Source of the DNA: an uncultured Pelagibacteraceae bacterium
Lineage (GTDB): Bacteria; Pseudomonadota; Alphaproteobacteria; Pelagibacterales; Pelagibacteraceae
Direction: 5' to 3'
NCBI GenBank assembly: GCA_902592265.1
Contig: CACJDV010000009.1
Coordinates: forward strand, 1 to 37,328
Length of the DNA: 37,328 bases
The notes beneath the pieces are model-generated. The model was not told the origin of the DNA, did not search any database, and was given only the letters and a program-made list of their open reading frames with translations. Below are positions 1 to 8,355 of the stretch, piece by piece; the first letter of the stretch is position 1; every line of letters starts with the position of its first letter. Both the position numbers and the translations under genes were made by a program.

Positions 1-1822
1 TCCTGTTTATGAGCCAAATTATGAGGAAAATATTGAGAGACAAACTGCAATTTCATTTGAAGTTAAAGAGGGAGATTTTATTCAAGTGATTAGTCCAGCT
101 GGAAGACAATGTTCTGATTTTGTGGCGTTCGACACAAAAAAACTTGATAAGAAGGTTGAAAAAGGTCTTGATTGGCAAACAACGAGAACTTTTATGGGAA
201 ATACTTTTCCAGGTCCTGGTTTATTTTCAAAATTTTACGACACCGATCATGAACCATTAGTTGAAGTCATAAGAGATACTGTCGGAAAACATGATACATT
301 TAATCTAGCTTGTACCTCAAAATATTATGAAGACGCTGGCTATTTTGGTCATCCTAATTGCTCTGAAAACTTAAATAATGCAATGGCAAAATATGGTGTT
401 CAGAAACAAAAAGGGTGGCAAGCTATCAATTTATTTTTCAATACTTCAGCAACAGGTTTAAATTCAGTAATTTCAGACGAGTCATATGCAAGACCTGGGG
501 ATTATGTAATGTTCAGAGCTTTAAAAGATTTAACAATTGGGACAACAGCTTGTCCTAGTGATATCGATGCGTGTAATTCGTGGAATCCAACAGATATTTT
601 TGTTAGAACCTATGATAAAAAAAAAGAATTTTCAAAATCCTTTGCGTTTAGAATGAAAACCGACTCTGAAAAAAAGCTTACTAGAAACTCTGGCTTTCAC
701 GAAAAAACATCTAAGCTTACTAGAAATTTTATAGATGCTAGAGGTTTTTGGTTACCTAATGATTATACCAAGCATGGAGTTGTTGAGGAGTACAATGCTT
801 GTAGAGAAAAAGCAGTTCTAATTGATTTATCTGCTTTAAGGAAATTTGAAATTATAGGTCCTGATGCTGAGGAATTGATGAATTACACATTGACTAGAAA
901 TATTAAAAAACTCGCTGTTGGCCAAGTTGTTTACTCTGCGATGTGTTATGAAAACGGAATGATGTTTGATGATGGTACATTATTGAGATTAAGTGAAACT
1001 GGTTTTAGATGGATTTGTGGAGATGAATATGCTGGTGAATGGCTTAAAGAAATAGCTAAAAAGAAAAACTTTAAGGTCAATGTAAAAAATTCAACAGATC
1101 AAATTAGTAACGTATCAATACAAGGCCCAAAAAGTAGAGAGATTTTAAAAAAAATAATTTTTACTCCACCAACACAACCATCTATAGATGAACTAGAGTG
1201 GTTCAGATTTACTATTTGTAGAATTGAAAACTTGCAAGGTATTCCATTGATTGTATCAAGAACAGGATATACTGGTGAACTTGGTTATGAAGTATGGTGT
1301 CATCCAAGTCATGCCTCTGAAGTTTGGGATAAACTTATGGAAGCTGGAAAAAATGAAGGCTTAATCCCAGCTGGATTTGCAGCCTTAGATAAGCTTAGAA
1401 TTGAAGCTGGTTTAATTTTATTTGGTAATGAATTTGATGGTCAACAAGATCCTTTCGAGGCTGGAATAGGTTTTGCTGTTCCTCTAAAAACTAAAGAGGA
1501 AGATTTTATTGGTAAAGAGGTTTTGAGAGAAAGAAAAGCAAATCCTCAAAAAAAACTTGTGGGTTTAGAACTTATTGGTAAAGAGGCGGCTGGACATGGT
1601 GATTGCGTGCACATTGGGAGATCTCAAGTAGGTGTGGTAACTAGTGGTTGTTTATCTACGACTTTAAATAAAAACATAGCTTTATGTAGAATTGATGCTC
1701 AGTACTCAAGTGAAGGAACTGAAGTTGAGGTTGGTAAAATTGATGGTCATCAAAAAAGAATTACCGCAAAAGTAGTTGGATTTCCGCATTTCGATCCGAA
1801 GAAAACAAGAGTCAGATCCTGA
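1..1822 (+). CDS. DUF1989-GcvT fusion protein (aminomethyltransferase family), 5'-truncated
   Basis: The reading frame is open from base 2, so the gene starts outside the window; the in-frame GTG at 86 is internal. About 606 codons are visible. The first roughly 215 residues resemble DUF1989 (urea-carboxylase-associated family), with conserved-looking GRQCSDF, HPNC and ACPSD motifs whose His/Cys could bind metal. The rest is a GcvT-type folate-dependent aminomethyltransferase fold, with SIQGPKSREIL, SRTGYTGELGYEVW and the C-terminal barrel. GcvT domains pass one-carbon units to tetrahydrofolate. DUF1989 proteins are linked to urea/guanidine breakdown, including carboxyguanidine deiminase subunits. 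The gene shares one base with the next gene and lies just upstream of a sarcosine-oxidase-like FAD enzyme, which suggests it captures a methyl-derived carbon. The actual substrate is not visible from sequence. Confidence 0.85.
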   Translation, partial: PVYEPNYEENIERQTAISFEVKEGDFIQVISPAGRQCSDFVAFDTKKLDKKVEKGLDWQTTRTFMGNTFPGPGLFSKFYDTDHEPLVEVIRDTVGKHDTFNLACTSKYYEDAGYFGHPNCSENLNNAMAKYGVQKQKGWQAINLFFNTSATGLNSVISDESYARPGDYVMFRALKDLTIGTTACPSDIDACNSWNPTDIFVRTYDKKKEFSKSFAFRMKTDSEKKLTRNSGFHEKTSKLTRNFIDARGFWLPNDYTKHGVVEEYNACREKAVLIDLSALRKFEIIGPDAEELMNYTLTRNIKKLAVGQVVYSAMCYENGMMFDDGTLLRLSETGFRWICGDEYAGEWLKEIAKKKNFKVNVKNSTDQISNVSIQGPKSREILKKIIFTPPTQPSIDELEWFRFTICRIENLQGIPLIVSRTGYTGELGYEVWCHPSHASEVWDKLMEAGKNEGLIPAGFAALDKLRIEAGLILFGNEFDGQQDPFEAGIGFAVPLKTKEEDFIGKEVLRERKANPQKKLVGLELIGKEAAGHGDCVHIGRSQVGVVTSGCLSTTLNKNIALCRIDAQYSSEGTEVEVGKIDGHQKRITAKVVGFPHFDPKKTRVRS

Positions 1823-2172
1823 TGCCAAAATCAGCGAAGGATTTATTGGAATTTTGGGAAGATCAGATGAAACTTTCTCATACTTCTAGTAATTACTTTT
1901 TTAGAAAATCGCCTTCACATTATCATATGATGCTTTTAGTGATGCATGCGTATAAATATAAAGAAAATCTTACTGTTGAGGAACTTAAGACTAAACTATT
2001 TAAAACTTCACGTCCAAAGTCAGCTTTGATGATAAATGAGGCTTGTGAAAAAGGTTTTTTCTTTTTAGAGAAAACCTCAAATGATCAAAGAAAAAAGCAC
2101 ATTAAACCAAGTGAGAGTTTTATTAACGAGTTCAATAATTATATAGAGACACTAAAACATTTGAGTTTTTAA
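1822..2172 (+). CDS. Small winged-helix (MarR-like) regulator
   Basis: A 116-aa protein starting at an ATG that overlaps the preceding TGA by one base, so it is translationally coupled to the DUF1989-GcvT gene. The middle reads as a winged helix: LTVEELKTKLFKTSRPKSA resembles helix-turn-helix, and SNDQRKKHIKPS resembles the MarR wing (D-x-R-x-K ... P-S). It is shorter than a classic MarR protein of about 140-150 aa and lacks clear long dimerisation helices at both ends. It is probably a local regulator of the methylated-amine/nitrogen genes. A 20-bp AT palindrome follows the gene and could be an operator. The family call is by motif resemblance only. Confidence 0.65.
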   Translation: MPKSAKDLLEFWEDQMKLSHTSSNYFFRKSPSHYHMMLLVMHAYKYKENLTVEELKTKLFKTSRPKSALMINEACEKGFFFLEKTSNDQRKKHIKPSESFINEFNNYIETLKHLSF

Positions 2173-2195
2173 TATTTATACAAGTTTTACTTATA

Positions 2196-2215
2196 TTTTT
2201 TATATATATAAAAAA
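2196..2215. repeat. 20-bp perfect AT-only palindrome
   Basis: Five T, then alternating TA for ten bases, then five A form a perfect inverted repeat in the 80-bp spacer between the MarR-like gene and the FAD oxidoreductase. It could be an operator for the neighbouring regulator or part of an AT-rich promoter. It could also be chance in very AT-rich DNA. It has no G/C, so it is a weak terminator at best. Confidence 0.5.
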
Positions 2216-2252
2216 CTATATATTTAAGTCGCACGAAAAATAAAGTTTGCAT

Positions 2253-3578
2253 ATGTCATTACCGACAAAAGCAAAAGTAGTTATAATCGGTGGGGGTATC
2301 CACGGTTTAAGCACTGCTTGGAAATTGTCTGAGACTTATAAAAATCCTGGTGACATTGTAGTCCTTGAAAAAAAAGACACTGCTGCTGGAGCAAGTGGAA
2401 TTGCATGTGGAGTAGTTAGAAATAATTATTTTCAACCAGCAATGAGAGAATTGATGGCACACTCAGTCTCTGTTTGGGAAAGTGATCCAAAAGCATTTAA
2501 ATATAATCCAGTTGGTTATTTACAAATATCACCTGAGGTTATGCATGAAGACGTGGCAAGTATTTATGAGCAACAAAAAGCAATTGGGTATGAATCTGAT
2601 TTTATAGAAGGTGAAAAGGATTGCATGAAATACATGAAGGGAATGTTTGATGACTGGCAAGCTAAAGGCATAACTTCAATTCTTCATGAAAAAAAGGGCG
2701 GATACGCATTTAATAAAGACTCTATTAAAGCTTTAGAAAATAAATCTACTTCTAATGGTGTTCAAGTGATGAAAGGTGTGAAAGTTACAGGATTTAAAAG
2801 AGGAAGTAACAGTAAGGCGGTTACAGGAGTTGAAACAAATAAAGGCACAATCGATTGTGAACAAGTAGTAATTGGAGCAGGACCGTGGGCTAGAGATTTT
2901 TGGAATATGCTTGAACTTCCTAAAACAGCAAACATTAAAGGCAAAGATGGTAAAATGCATGTAACTGACATGTGGACTTATTGGATGCTACAAGAAGGAG
3001 TTATTGGTGTTGAACCAGATTACTTAAAAACAAATGATGGAAAACAGCCACCTGTGGTTCACGTAGACTCAACTGCACCGCTATATTCTGACAAAACAAA
3101 AAAATTAATTACAGATAAAATTTGGGGAATTTATTATAAACCTGATATTGAAGGTTTAGGAGTTCAAGGTGGAACATCTCCTTACATTGTTAAAAAACAT
3201 TTTGATCAGGTAAATGTTGATCCTTATGGAATTGAATCTCCAGAATATCAAACTACTGATGCATTTAGTGATATGTGGTGCTCTGCTTTAGCTCATTGCC
3301 AAAAAAGATTTGAGGGAAAATCTGATTTATATAGAAAAGGTCCATCAGGTGGTCTTGGATGCATGACACCGGACTCATTTCCAATCTTTGATAGATTTTT
3401 TGAAAACGTATACATGATTGCTGATGCTAACCACGGATATAAAATGATTGGTGTTGGTGAACTTGTAGCCAAAGAAATTCTTGGTACCGAAAGTGATTTA
3501 TTAAAACCGTTTAGATTCAACCGTTACGAGAAGGGTGAACTTCACCCTACATCGAACAGTCCGTTTCCTTGGAGTTAA
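2253..3578 (+). CDS. FAD-dependent oxidoreductase, sarcosine oxidase beta / N-methylglutamate dehydrogenase-like
   Basis: A 441-aa DadA/SoxB-type flavoprotein. The N-terminal dinucleotide-binding motif VVIIGGGIHGLSTAW is followed by an acidic strand end (VVLEKKD) and by GASGIACGVVRNNY, the usual FAD-contact region. Near the C-terminus GPSGGLGCMTPDSFPIFD and ANHGYKMIGVG match the family's closing FAD/substrate segment. I chose ATG 2253 over an in-frame TTG six bases upstream. Family members oxidise N-methyl amino acids such as sarcosine, dimethylglycine or N-methylglutamate, releasing the methyl as formaldehyde or methylene-folate. With a GcvT-domain protein upstream and N-methylglutamate-synthase-like genes downstream, a demethylating role is likely. 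The small partner subunits found in heterotetrameric Sox/Mgd enzymes are not seen here. Confidence 0.85.
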   Translation: MSLPTKAKVVIIGGGIHGLSTAWKLSETYKNPGDIVVLEKKDTAAGASGIACGVVRNNYFQPAMRELMAHSVSVWESDPKAFKYNPVGYLQISPEVMHEDVASIYEQQKAIGYESDFIEGEKDCMKYMKGMFDDWQAKGITSILHEKKGGYAFNKDSIKALENKSTSNGVQVMKGVKVTGFKRGSNSKAVTGVETNKGTIDCEQVVIGAGPWARDFWNMLELPKTANIKGKDGKMHVTDMWTYWMLQEGVIGVEPDYLKTNDGKQPPVVHVDSTAPLYSDKTKKLITDKIWGIYYKPDIEGLGVQGGTSPYIVKKHFDQVNVDPYGIESPEYQTTDAFSDMWCSALAHCQKRFEGKSDLYRKGPSGGLGCMTPDSFPIFDRFFENVYMIADANHGYKMIGVGELVAKEILGTESDLLKPFRFNRYEKGELHPTSNSPFPWS

Positions 3579-3604
3579 ACTCTTAGCCTAGACACTAATA
3601 AATT

Positions 3605-3633
3605 TTTCAGTTACGCTTGAATAAAATTATAAT
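3605..3633 (+). promoter_or_regulatory. Possible promoter before the first GS-like gene
   Basis: A perfect TATAAT box at 3628-3633 lies 17 bases downstream of a poor -35 (TTTCAG, 3605-3610). The predicted transcription start near 3640 falls right at the GAGGGG ribosome-binding site, giving a very short leader. The -10 match is exact, but such boxes are common by chance in DNA this AT-rich. Confidence 0.35.
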
Positions 3634-3648
3634 TCATTGAGGGGAAAA

Positions 3649-5118
3649 ATGACGGATCTTGAAAAGCACGTAAACCGACCTGGTAGAGACAAACAAGTTA
3701 AAAAAGTTAGAGAAAAAATTAACGAACTAGGAATTACTTATATTTATTATCAATTTATTTCTGTTACAGGGAGAGTTGTAGGTAAAGGAATACCTGCAGA
3801 TCATTGGGAAAGAACAGCAGAAAAAGGTTTTCAATTAGTATACGGAGCTACAGCAAACTTATTTTTAGATCGTCATAATAATTATATAGGTTATGGACCT
3901 GAAGCAATGGAATTAGTCGGAATCCCTGATCCAGAAACTTTCTGTCAATTACCATGGGACAAAAGAGTAGGAAGAGTTTTTGTAACATGTTTTAGAAACA
4001 GAGAAGAGAGAAATAATCCTGGTGGACATTTAACTTCTGACTGCAGAGGAAATTTAAGAATATTTATGGATGAATTCCAGAAAAAGCATGGTTTAGAATT
4101 AAGAGTTGGAACTGAACCTGAAATGATGTGGCTGACAAAAAATGAAGACGGTACTCCTACAGGAAAAGGGTTTTCAAAACCATTCTGTTACCACATTGAT
4201 CAGTTTGAGTCATTGAGACCAGTATTCATGAAAGTAATTGAATACGCGAAAGCTATGGGTCTAGATATGATCCAAGGAGATCATGAAGATGCACCAGGAC
4301 AATTAGAATTAAACTGGACATATGACAATGTTCTTCGAAATGCAGACAGACTATCGACTTATAGACAAATATGTGCTCAGGTTGCTAGAGAACACAATCT
4401 TATCGCATGTTTTATGACTAAACCATTTATGGGAGTTTCTGCAAGTGGTTGTCATACGAACATGTCTTTATGGAAAGGTGGAAAAATTAAAACAAATAAA
4501 CTTGGACACAAATCTTTACCAGGAGTTGAAGAGGTTTTTGGTTATGTTGAAGGTGGAACTAATACATTTATGCCTGATACGAAAGATATGCAATTGCCAG
4601 GTAAAATTGGTTTACAATCAATTGCGGGTATTATGGAGCACCTTCCTGCTTTAACGGCCTTAGGATCTTCAACAGTAAATTCTTATAGAAGATTATGGGA
4701 TCAAGGTTTTTGGGCACCTGTTTATGCAGACTGGGGTTATCAAAATAGAACTTGTGGATTAAGAGTATCCGCGCCAGGTAGATTTGAATACAGGTCTGTT
4801 GACTCAATGCATAATCCTTACTTGTTGGGTGCTGCATTATTAAAAGCTTGTGATCACGGAATAAGTAATAAAATGAAACCTGCAGATCCTGAGTCTAGAA
4901 ATATTTATGAAGCTCAAAAAGCTGGTAAGGACGTGAAAAAACTTCCTTTAAGTTTAGGAGAGGCATTAGATAGATTGTCTGAGGATGAGGTAATTAAATC
5001 AGCAATGCCTGATGAAATGTATAAAGTTTTTCATTGGTATAAAAATGATGAATGGGAAAGATTTTTAGGAGCAACAACTCAATGGGATCTAGATACTTAT
5101 CTAGATTGCTTACCATAA
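3649..5118 (+). CDS. Glutamine synthetase-like ligase (divergent paralogue)
   Basis: A 489-aa protein starting at ATG 3649, preceded by a clear AGGGG ribosome-binding site; the in-frame TTG at 3637 is rejected. The catalytic domain of the glutamine synthetase fold is visible: GTEPEMMW, GDHEDAPGQLELNW, SASGCHTNMSLW, NSYRRLW, NRTCGLRVS and GRFEYRSVDSMHNPYLLGAA. These correspond to the metal-binding Glu residues, the Glu/His of the active site and the ATP/glutamate Arg residues. Several positions depart from textbook GS; for instance the -RSVDSMHNPYL- segment replaces -RxPDxxANPYL-. Family members ligate ammonia or an amine to the gamma-carboxyl of glutamate. Lying directly upstream of glxBCD, it may supply the gamma-glutamyl amide used by that enzyme. 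Whether it uses ammonium or an alkylamine cannot be read from sequence. Confidence 0.85.
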   Translation: MTDLEKHVNRPGRDKQVKKVREKINELGITYIYYQFISVTGRVVGKGIPADHWERTAEKGFQLVYGATANLFLDRHNNYIGYGPEAMELVGIPDPETFCQLPWDKRVGRVFVTCFRNREERNNPGGHLTSDCRGNLRIFMDEFQKKHGLELRVGTEPEMMWLTKNEDGTPTGKGFSKPFCYHIDQFESLRPVFMKVIEYAKAMGLDMIQGDHEDAPGQLELNWTYDNVLRNADRLSTYRQICAQVAREHNLIACFMTKPFMGVSASGCHTNMSLWKGGKIKTNKLGHKSLPGVEEVFGYVEGGTNTFMPDTKDMQLPGKIGLQSIAGIMEHLPALTALGSSTVNSYRRLWDQGFWAPVYADWGYQNRTCGLRVSAPGRFEYRSVDSMHNPYLLGAALLKACDHGISNKMKPADPESRNIYEAQKAGKDVKKLPLSLGEALDRLSEDEVIKSAMPDEMYKVFHWYKNDEWERFLGATTQWDLDTYLDCLP

Positions 5119-5142
5119 AAAATACGGAAAGAGGAAAAGTAT

Positions 5143-6087
5143 ATGTGCGGAATTGCGGGATTAATTCATAGAGGAAAATCCTCAAAAGTTGGTCATGAGC
5201 TTCAAGGTATGTTGCAAGCTCTGAAACATAGAGGAGAAGACTCTACAGGTTATGCTTTATACGGAGATACTGATGGAAAAAATTTTATCATGCGTTTTAA
5301 AGTCGGAGAAAACGTTGGTGAAGGTAGTACATCAGTTGCTGAAGATGTGTCCGTTTATGATAAAAGAAAAAAAATTGTTGATAGTTATCTTACTGAAATG
5401 GGTGCAAAAATTATCAAAGAGGAAAGAATACTCCCCTACTCATTAAGATATGAAATAGAATATAATAAAAAAGATTTATTAGAATTTTCACAAAAAATTG
5501 AGAGTATTCCAGGAGTAGAAATACTTTCAATGGGTAAATCATTAGAGGTAATTAAAGATCTTGGAAATGCTAAGATGGTTTGTGATAGATATAATTTAGA
5601 TAAACTTGTTGGCACTCACGCAATAGGGCATGCACGAATGGCAACTGAGTCCGGTGTAGATATTAAATCTGCTCACCCGTTTTGGGGTTATCCGTTTAGT
5701 GATGTATCAGTTGTTCATAATGGTCAACTTACAAATTATTGGAATAATAGAAGAGCTTTAGAAAATAAAGGAATGAGATTTATGTCTGAATGTGACTCAG
5801 AACTTATTGCTGTTTATTTAGCAGAAAAAATGAGAGATGGGGCAACTTTAGAAGAAGGTATGAAAGAGTCTCTAACTGGATTAGATGGTGTCTTTACTTA
5901 TTTTGTAGCTACAAAAGATTCCCTAGGTATGGCAAAAGATACTATGGCTGCTAAACCTCTAGTTTTGTATGAGTCTGATGATTTAGTAGCAATGGGTTCA
6001 GAGGAAATAGCAATTCGATCAATTTTACCACAAGAAATTGATACTTATGACCCGTTCGATGGAGAGGTAAAAGTATGGCAAATATAA
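5143..6087 (+). CDS. glxB: Class II glutamine amidotransferase subunit of split glutamate synthase (GlxB/MgsA type)
   Basis: A 314-aa Ntn-hydrolase glutaminase. MCGIAGLIHRG places the catalytic Cys at position 2, exposed after Met removal. LKHRGEDSTGYALY, GTHAIGHARMATES, SAHPF, VVHNGQLTNYW and CDSELIAVYL match the class II amidotransferase motifs of GltB/PurF/GlmS. It corresponds to the N-terminal domain of glutamate synthase as a separate protein, as in GlxB and in MgsA of N-methylglutamate synthase. It would release the amine from glutamine or gamma-glutamylmethylamide and pass it to the FMN subunit. A GAGG-type ribosome-binding site precedes the ATG. The 3' end overlaps glxC by 13 bp, indicating coupled translation. 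Confidence 0.9.
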   Translation: MCGIAGLIHRGKSSKVGHELQGMLQALKHRGEDSTGYALYGDTDGKNFIMRFKVGENVGEGSTSVAEDVSVYDKRKKIVDSYLTEMGAKIIKEERILPYSLRYEIEYNKKDLLEFSQKIESIPGVEILSMGKSLEVIKDLGNAKMVCDRYNLDKLVGTHAIGHARMATESGVDIKSAHPFWGYPFSDVSVVHNGQLTNYWNNRRALENKGMRFMSECDSELIAVYLAEKMRDGATLEEGMKESLTGLDGVFTYFVATKDSLGMAKDTMAAKPLVLYESDDLVAMGSEEIAIRSILPQEIDTYDPFDGEVKVWQI

Positions 6088-6929
6088 AAAGTGTCTCAAA
6101 AAAAACTAAAGCCCAAGCTATGGGTATGCATACTGAAGTTTTAACAGGACGAACACAACAAAAATTCTTTAATCCTGATGAGGCAGAAAATTTCTATTAT
6201 TTTGGAACTCATGATGTTGATTTTAACAAGAGAACTGACCTTGATGTAAAAGATATGACTGCTGCAGAAGCAAATAAAGAAATAGATAATTTGATGGGAC
6301 AAGGTTATGGAACAATCGTAATTAAAAACCCTCAAGGAAAACATAGTTTAGGTGTTGGTATTTTAAATAAATTAAATTTAATTTTTGAAGGAAGTTTAGG
6401 ATATTTTGGAATGGGTTCATGTGATGGTCCAATAGTTCGAATCAATGGAAGAGTTGGATGGTCTTGTGCAGAAAATTTGATGGCAGGTAAAGTTGTAATT
6501 GAGAAAAATGCTGGATCTTGTTTTGGAGCTGCTATTAGAGGTGGAGATTTAATCTGTAAAGGTAGTGTAGGTGCAAGAACAGGTATTGATATGAAAGGTG
6601 GCACAATAATTATAGGTGGTGATGCGGGTGCATTTACTGGATTTATGATGCAAAGAGGAAGAATCATTATCTTAGGAGATGTTGGTATAAATTTAGGTGA
6701 TTCGATGTATGATGGGACAATTTTCGTAGGTGGAGAAATTGGTTCTTATGGTAGTGATGCTGTAGATGCCGAGTTGACTAAAAGTGATCAAGATTGGTTA
6801 AAGAGAAAATTGAAGGTTGCTGAGATCGGTGAAAATTTTGATGTAAGTAAAATGAAAAAAATTGTAGCGGGTAAAAAACTTTGGAATTACGATAACTTAG
6901 AACCTACTGAGAAAAAAGGAGCGATTTAA
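6075..6929 (+). CDS. glxC: GXGXG-domain subunit of split glutamate synthase (GlxC/MgsB type)
   Basis: A 284-aa protein made mostly of the right-handed beta-helix that forms the C-terminal domain of GltB. Repeated Gly-rich turns are evident: GYFGMGSCDGPIVRINGRVG, GSCFGAAIRGGDLICKGSVG, GGTIIIGGDAGAFTG and GTIFVGGEIGSYG. In glutamate synthases this domain is structural and helps join the amidotransferase and FMN domains. It overlaps glxB by 13 bp and shares one base (TAATG) with glxD, so the three subunits are made from one message in fixed order. The last 40 residues are charged and may contact a partner. Confidence 0.9.
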   Translation: MANIKSVSKKTKAQAMGMHTEVLTGRTQQKFFNPDEAENFYYFGTHDVDFNKRTDLDVKDMTAAEANKEIDNLMGQGYGTIVIKNPQGKHSLGVGILNKLNLIFEGSLGYFGMGSCDGPIVRINGRVGWSCAENLMAGKVVIEKNAGSCFGAAIRGGDLICKGSVGARTGIDMKGGTIIIGGDAGAFTGFMMQRGRIIILGDVGINLGDSMYDGTIFVGGEIGSYGSDAVDAELTKSDQDWLKRKLKVAEIGENFDVSKMKKIVAGKKLWNYDNLEPTEKKGAI

Positions 6930-8347
6930 TGGCTAAGAAAAAAAAGAGAAAAAATGGTAAATTAAAAACTAATGGTAACGTAGGTGGAAAAGCCGACGTA
7001 CATTTAAGTTCTAACGGTGGCAGAAATAAAAGCTTATTAGGTCATAATGCTATTTTCACACCTGAAGTAATTGATGACATTCATATCAAGTCTCAGTTAG
7101 GAAGATACAGAATGCGTGGAATGGCATTAATGAAAAAAATTCCAACTTTTGATGATTTAGTTTTCTTACCGGGAACTCTTACTAGATTTGTAATCGAGGG
7201 TTACAGAGAAAAATGTGAAACTAAAACTGTAATTGGACCAAGATGTGAAAATCCAATTGAATTAGATATTCCAGTTTATATTACTGGTATGAGTTTTGGT
7301 GCTTTATCTTATGAAGCAAAAACTGCATTAGCAAGAGGAGCTACAATGGCAGGTAGTGCAACATGTTCAGGTGAAGGTGGAATGATACCTGATGAAAGAA
7401 GATATTCTGAAAAATGGTTTTATCAATGTATTCAATCAAGATATGGATTTAACCCACATCATGCTCAACTAGCTGATGGAATTGAAGTTTTTATTGGACA
7501 AGGACAAAAAGTTGGTATGGGTGGTCATTTAATGGGTCAAAAAGTAACTGACCAAGTTGCTGAAATGAGATCGCTACCTTCAGGTATTGATCAAAGATCT
7601 CCTGCAAGACATCCTGACTGGTTAGGTCCAGATGATTTAGCATTAAAAGTAGAGGAACTTAGACAACTAACAAAAAATAAAGTTCCAATTCAATTAAAAT
7701 TAGGTGCTTCAAAAGTTTATGATGACGTTCGTATGGCTGCAAAATGTGATCCAGATTCAATTTATTTAGATGGTATGGAAGGATCTACAGGAGCAGGTCC
7801 ACACATCGCTGCTGCTAACACTGGTATTCCTGGAATTGCGGCTATAAGAGAAGCAAGAAGAGCATTAGATGATGTAGGAAAAACTGGAAAAGTTACATTA
7901 ATTTATGCTGGTGGTGTAAGAGATGGTGCTGATATGGCAAAAGCATTAGCTTTAGGTGCGGATGCAATAGCTATTGGTACAGGTTCTATGATTGCGCTTA
8001 ACTGTAATAAGGATATTCCAGAAGCAAACTTCGAGAAAGAAATGGGTGTAAAAGCTGGTGAATGTTATCATTGTCATACTGGAAGATGCCCAGTAGGAGT
8101 TGCTACACAAGATCCAAAATTAAGAGCAAGATTAAATCCTGACGATGCAGCATTGAGAGTTTATAATTATTTACATTCAATGACACTTGAAGCCCAGTTA
8201 TTAGCTAGAGCTTGTGGTAAAACAAATATACACTCCTTAGAACCTGAGGATTTAGCAGCACTTACTTCTGAAGCATCAGCTTTAGCAAAAGTTCCGCTAG
8301 CAGGTACTAATTATACTGTTGGAGTTGATAACTTTCATAAAATTTAA
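6929..8347 (+). CDS. glxD: FMN / iron-sulfur subunit of split glutamate synthase (GlxD/MgsC type)
   Basis: A 472-aa protein matching the central and FMN-binding domains of glutamate synthase. ITGMSFGALSYEAK, GEGGMIPDER, IQLKLGASKVYDD, DGMEGSTGAGP and YAGGVRDGADMAKALALGAD form the FMN barrel. GECYHCHTGRCPVGVATQD carries C-x2-C-x4-C, the ligand set for a [3Fe-4S] cluster. It would carry out the reductive step that forms glutamate or N-methylglutamate from 2-oxoglutarate. It starts with a lysine-rich tail (MAKKKKRKN), whose first 18 coding-region bases recur at the start of the next gene. An AGGAG ribosome-binding site lies inside the end of glxC. The electron donor is not encoded in this window. 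Confidence 0.92.
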   Translation: MAKKKKRKNGKLKTNGNVGGKADVHLSSNGGRNKSLLGHNAIFTPEVIDDIHIKSQLGRYRMRGMALMKKIPTFDDLVFLPGTLTRFVIEGYREKCETKTVIGPRCENPIELDIPVYITGMSFGALSYEAKTALARGATMAGSATCSGEGGMIPDERRYSEKWFYQCIQSRYGFNPHHAQLADGIEVFIGQGQKVGMGGHLMGQKVTDQVAEMRSLPSGIDQRSPARHPDWLGPDDLALKVEELRQLTKNKVPIQLKLGASKVYDDVRMAAKCDPDSIYLDGMEGSTGAGPHIAAANTGIPGIAAIREARRALDDVGKTGKVTLIYAGGVRDGADMAKALALGADAIAIGTGSMIALNCNKDIPEANFEKEMGVKAGECYHCHTGRCPVGVATQDPKLRARLNPDDAALRVYNYLHSMTLEAQLLARACGKTNIHSLEPEDLAALTSEASALAKVPLAGTNYTVGVDNFHKI

Positions 8348-8355
8348 ATGTAAAA

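Noticed and set aside
6332..6667. Minus-strand open frame of 111 codons inside glxC
   Set aside because: It is antisense to the Gly-rich repeats of glxC, rich in Pro/Ile, with no promoter or ribosome-binding site.
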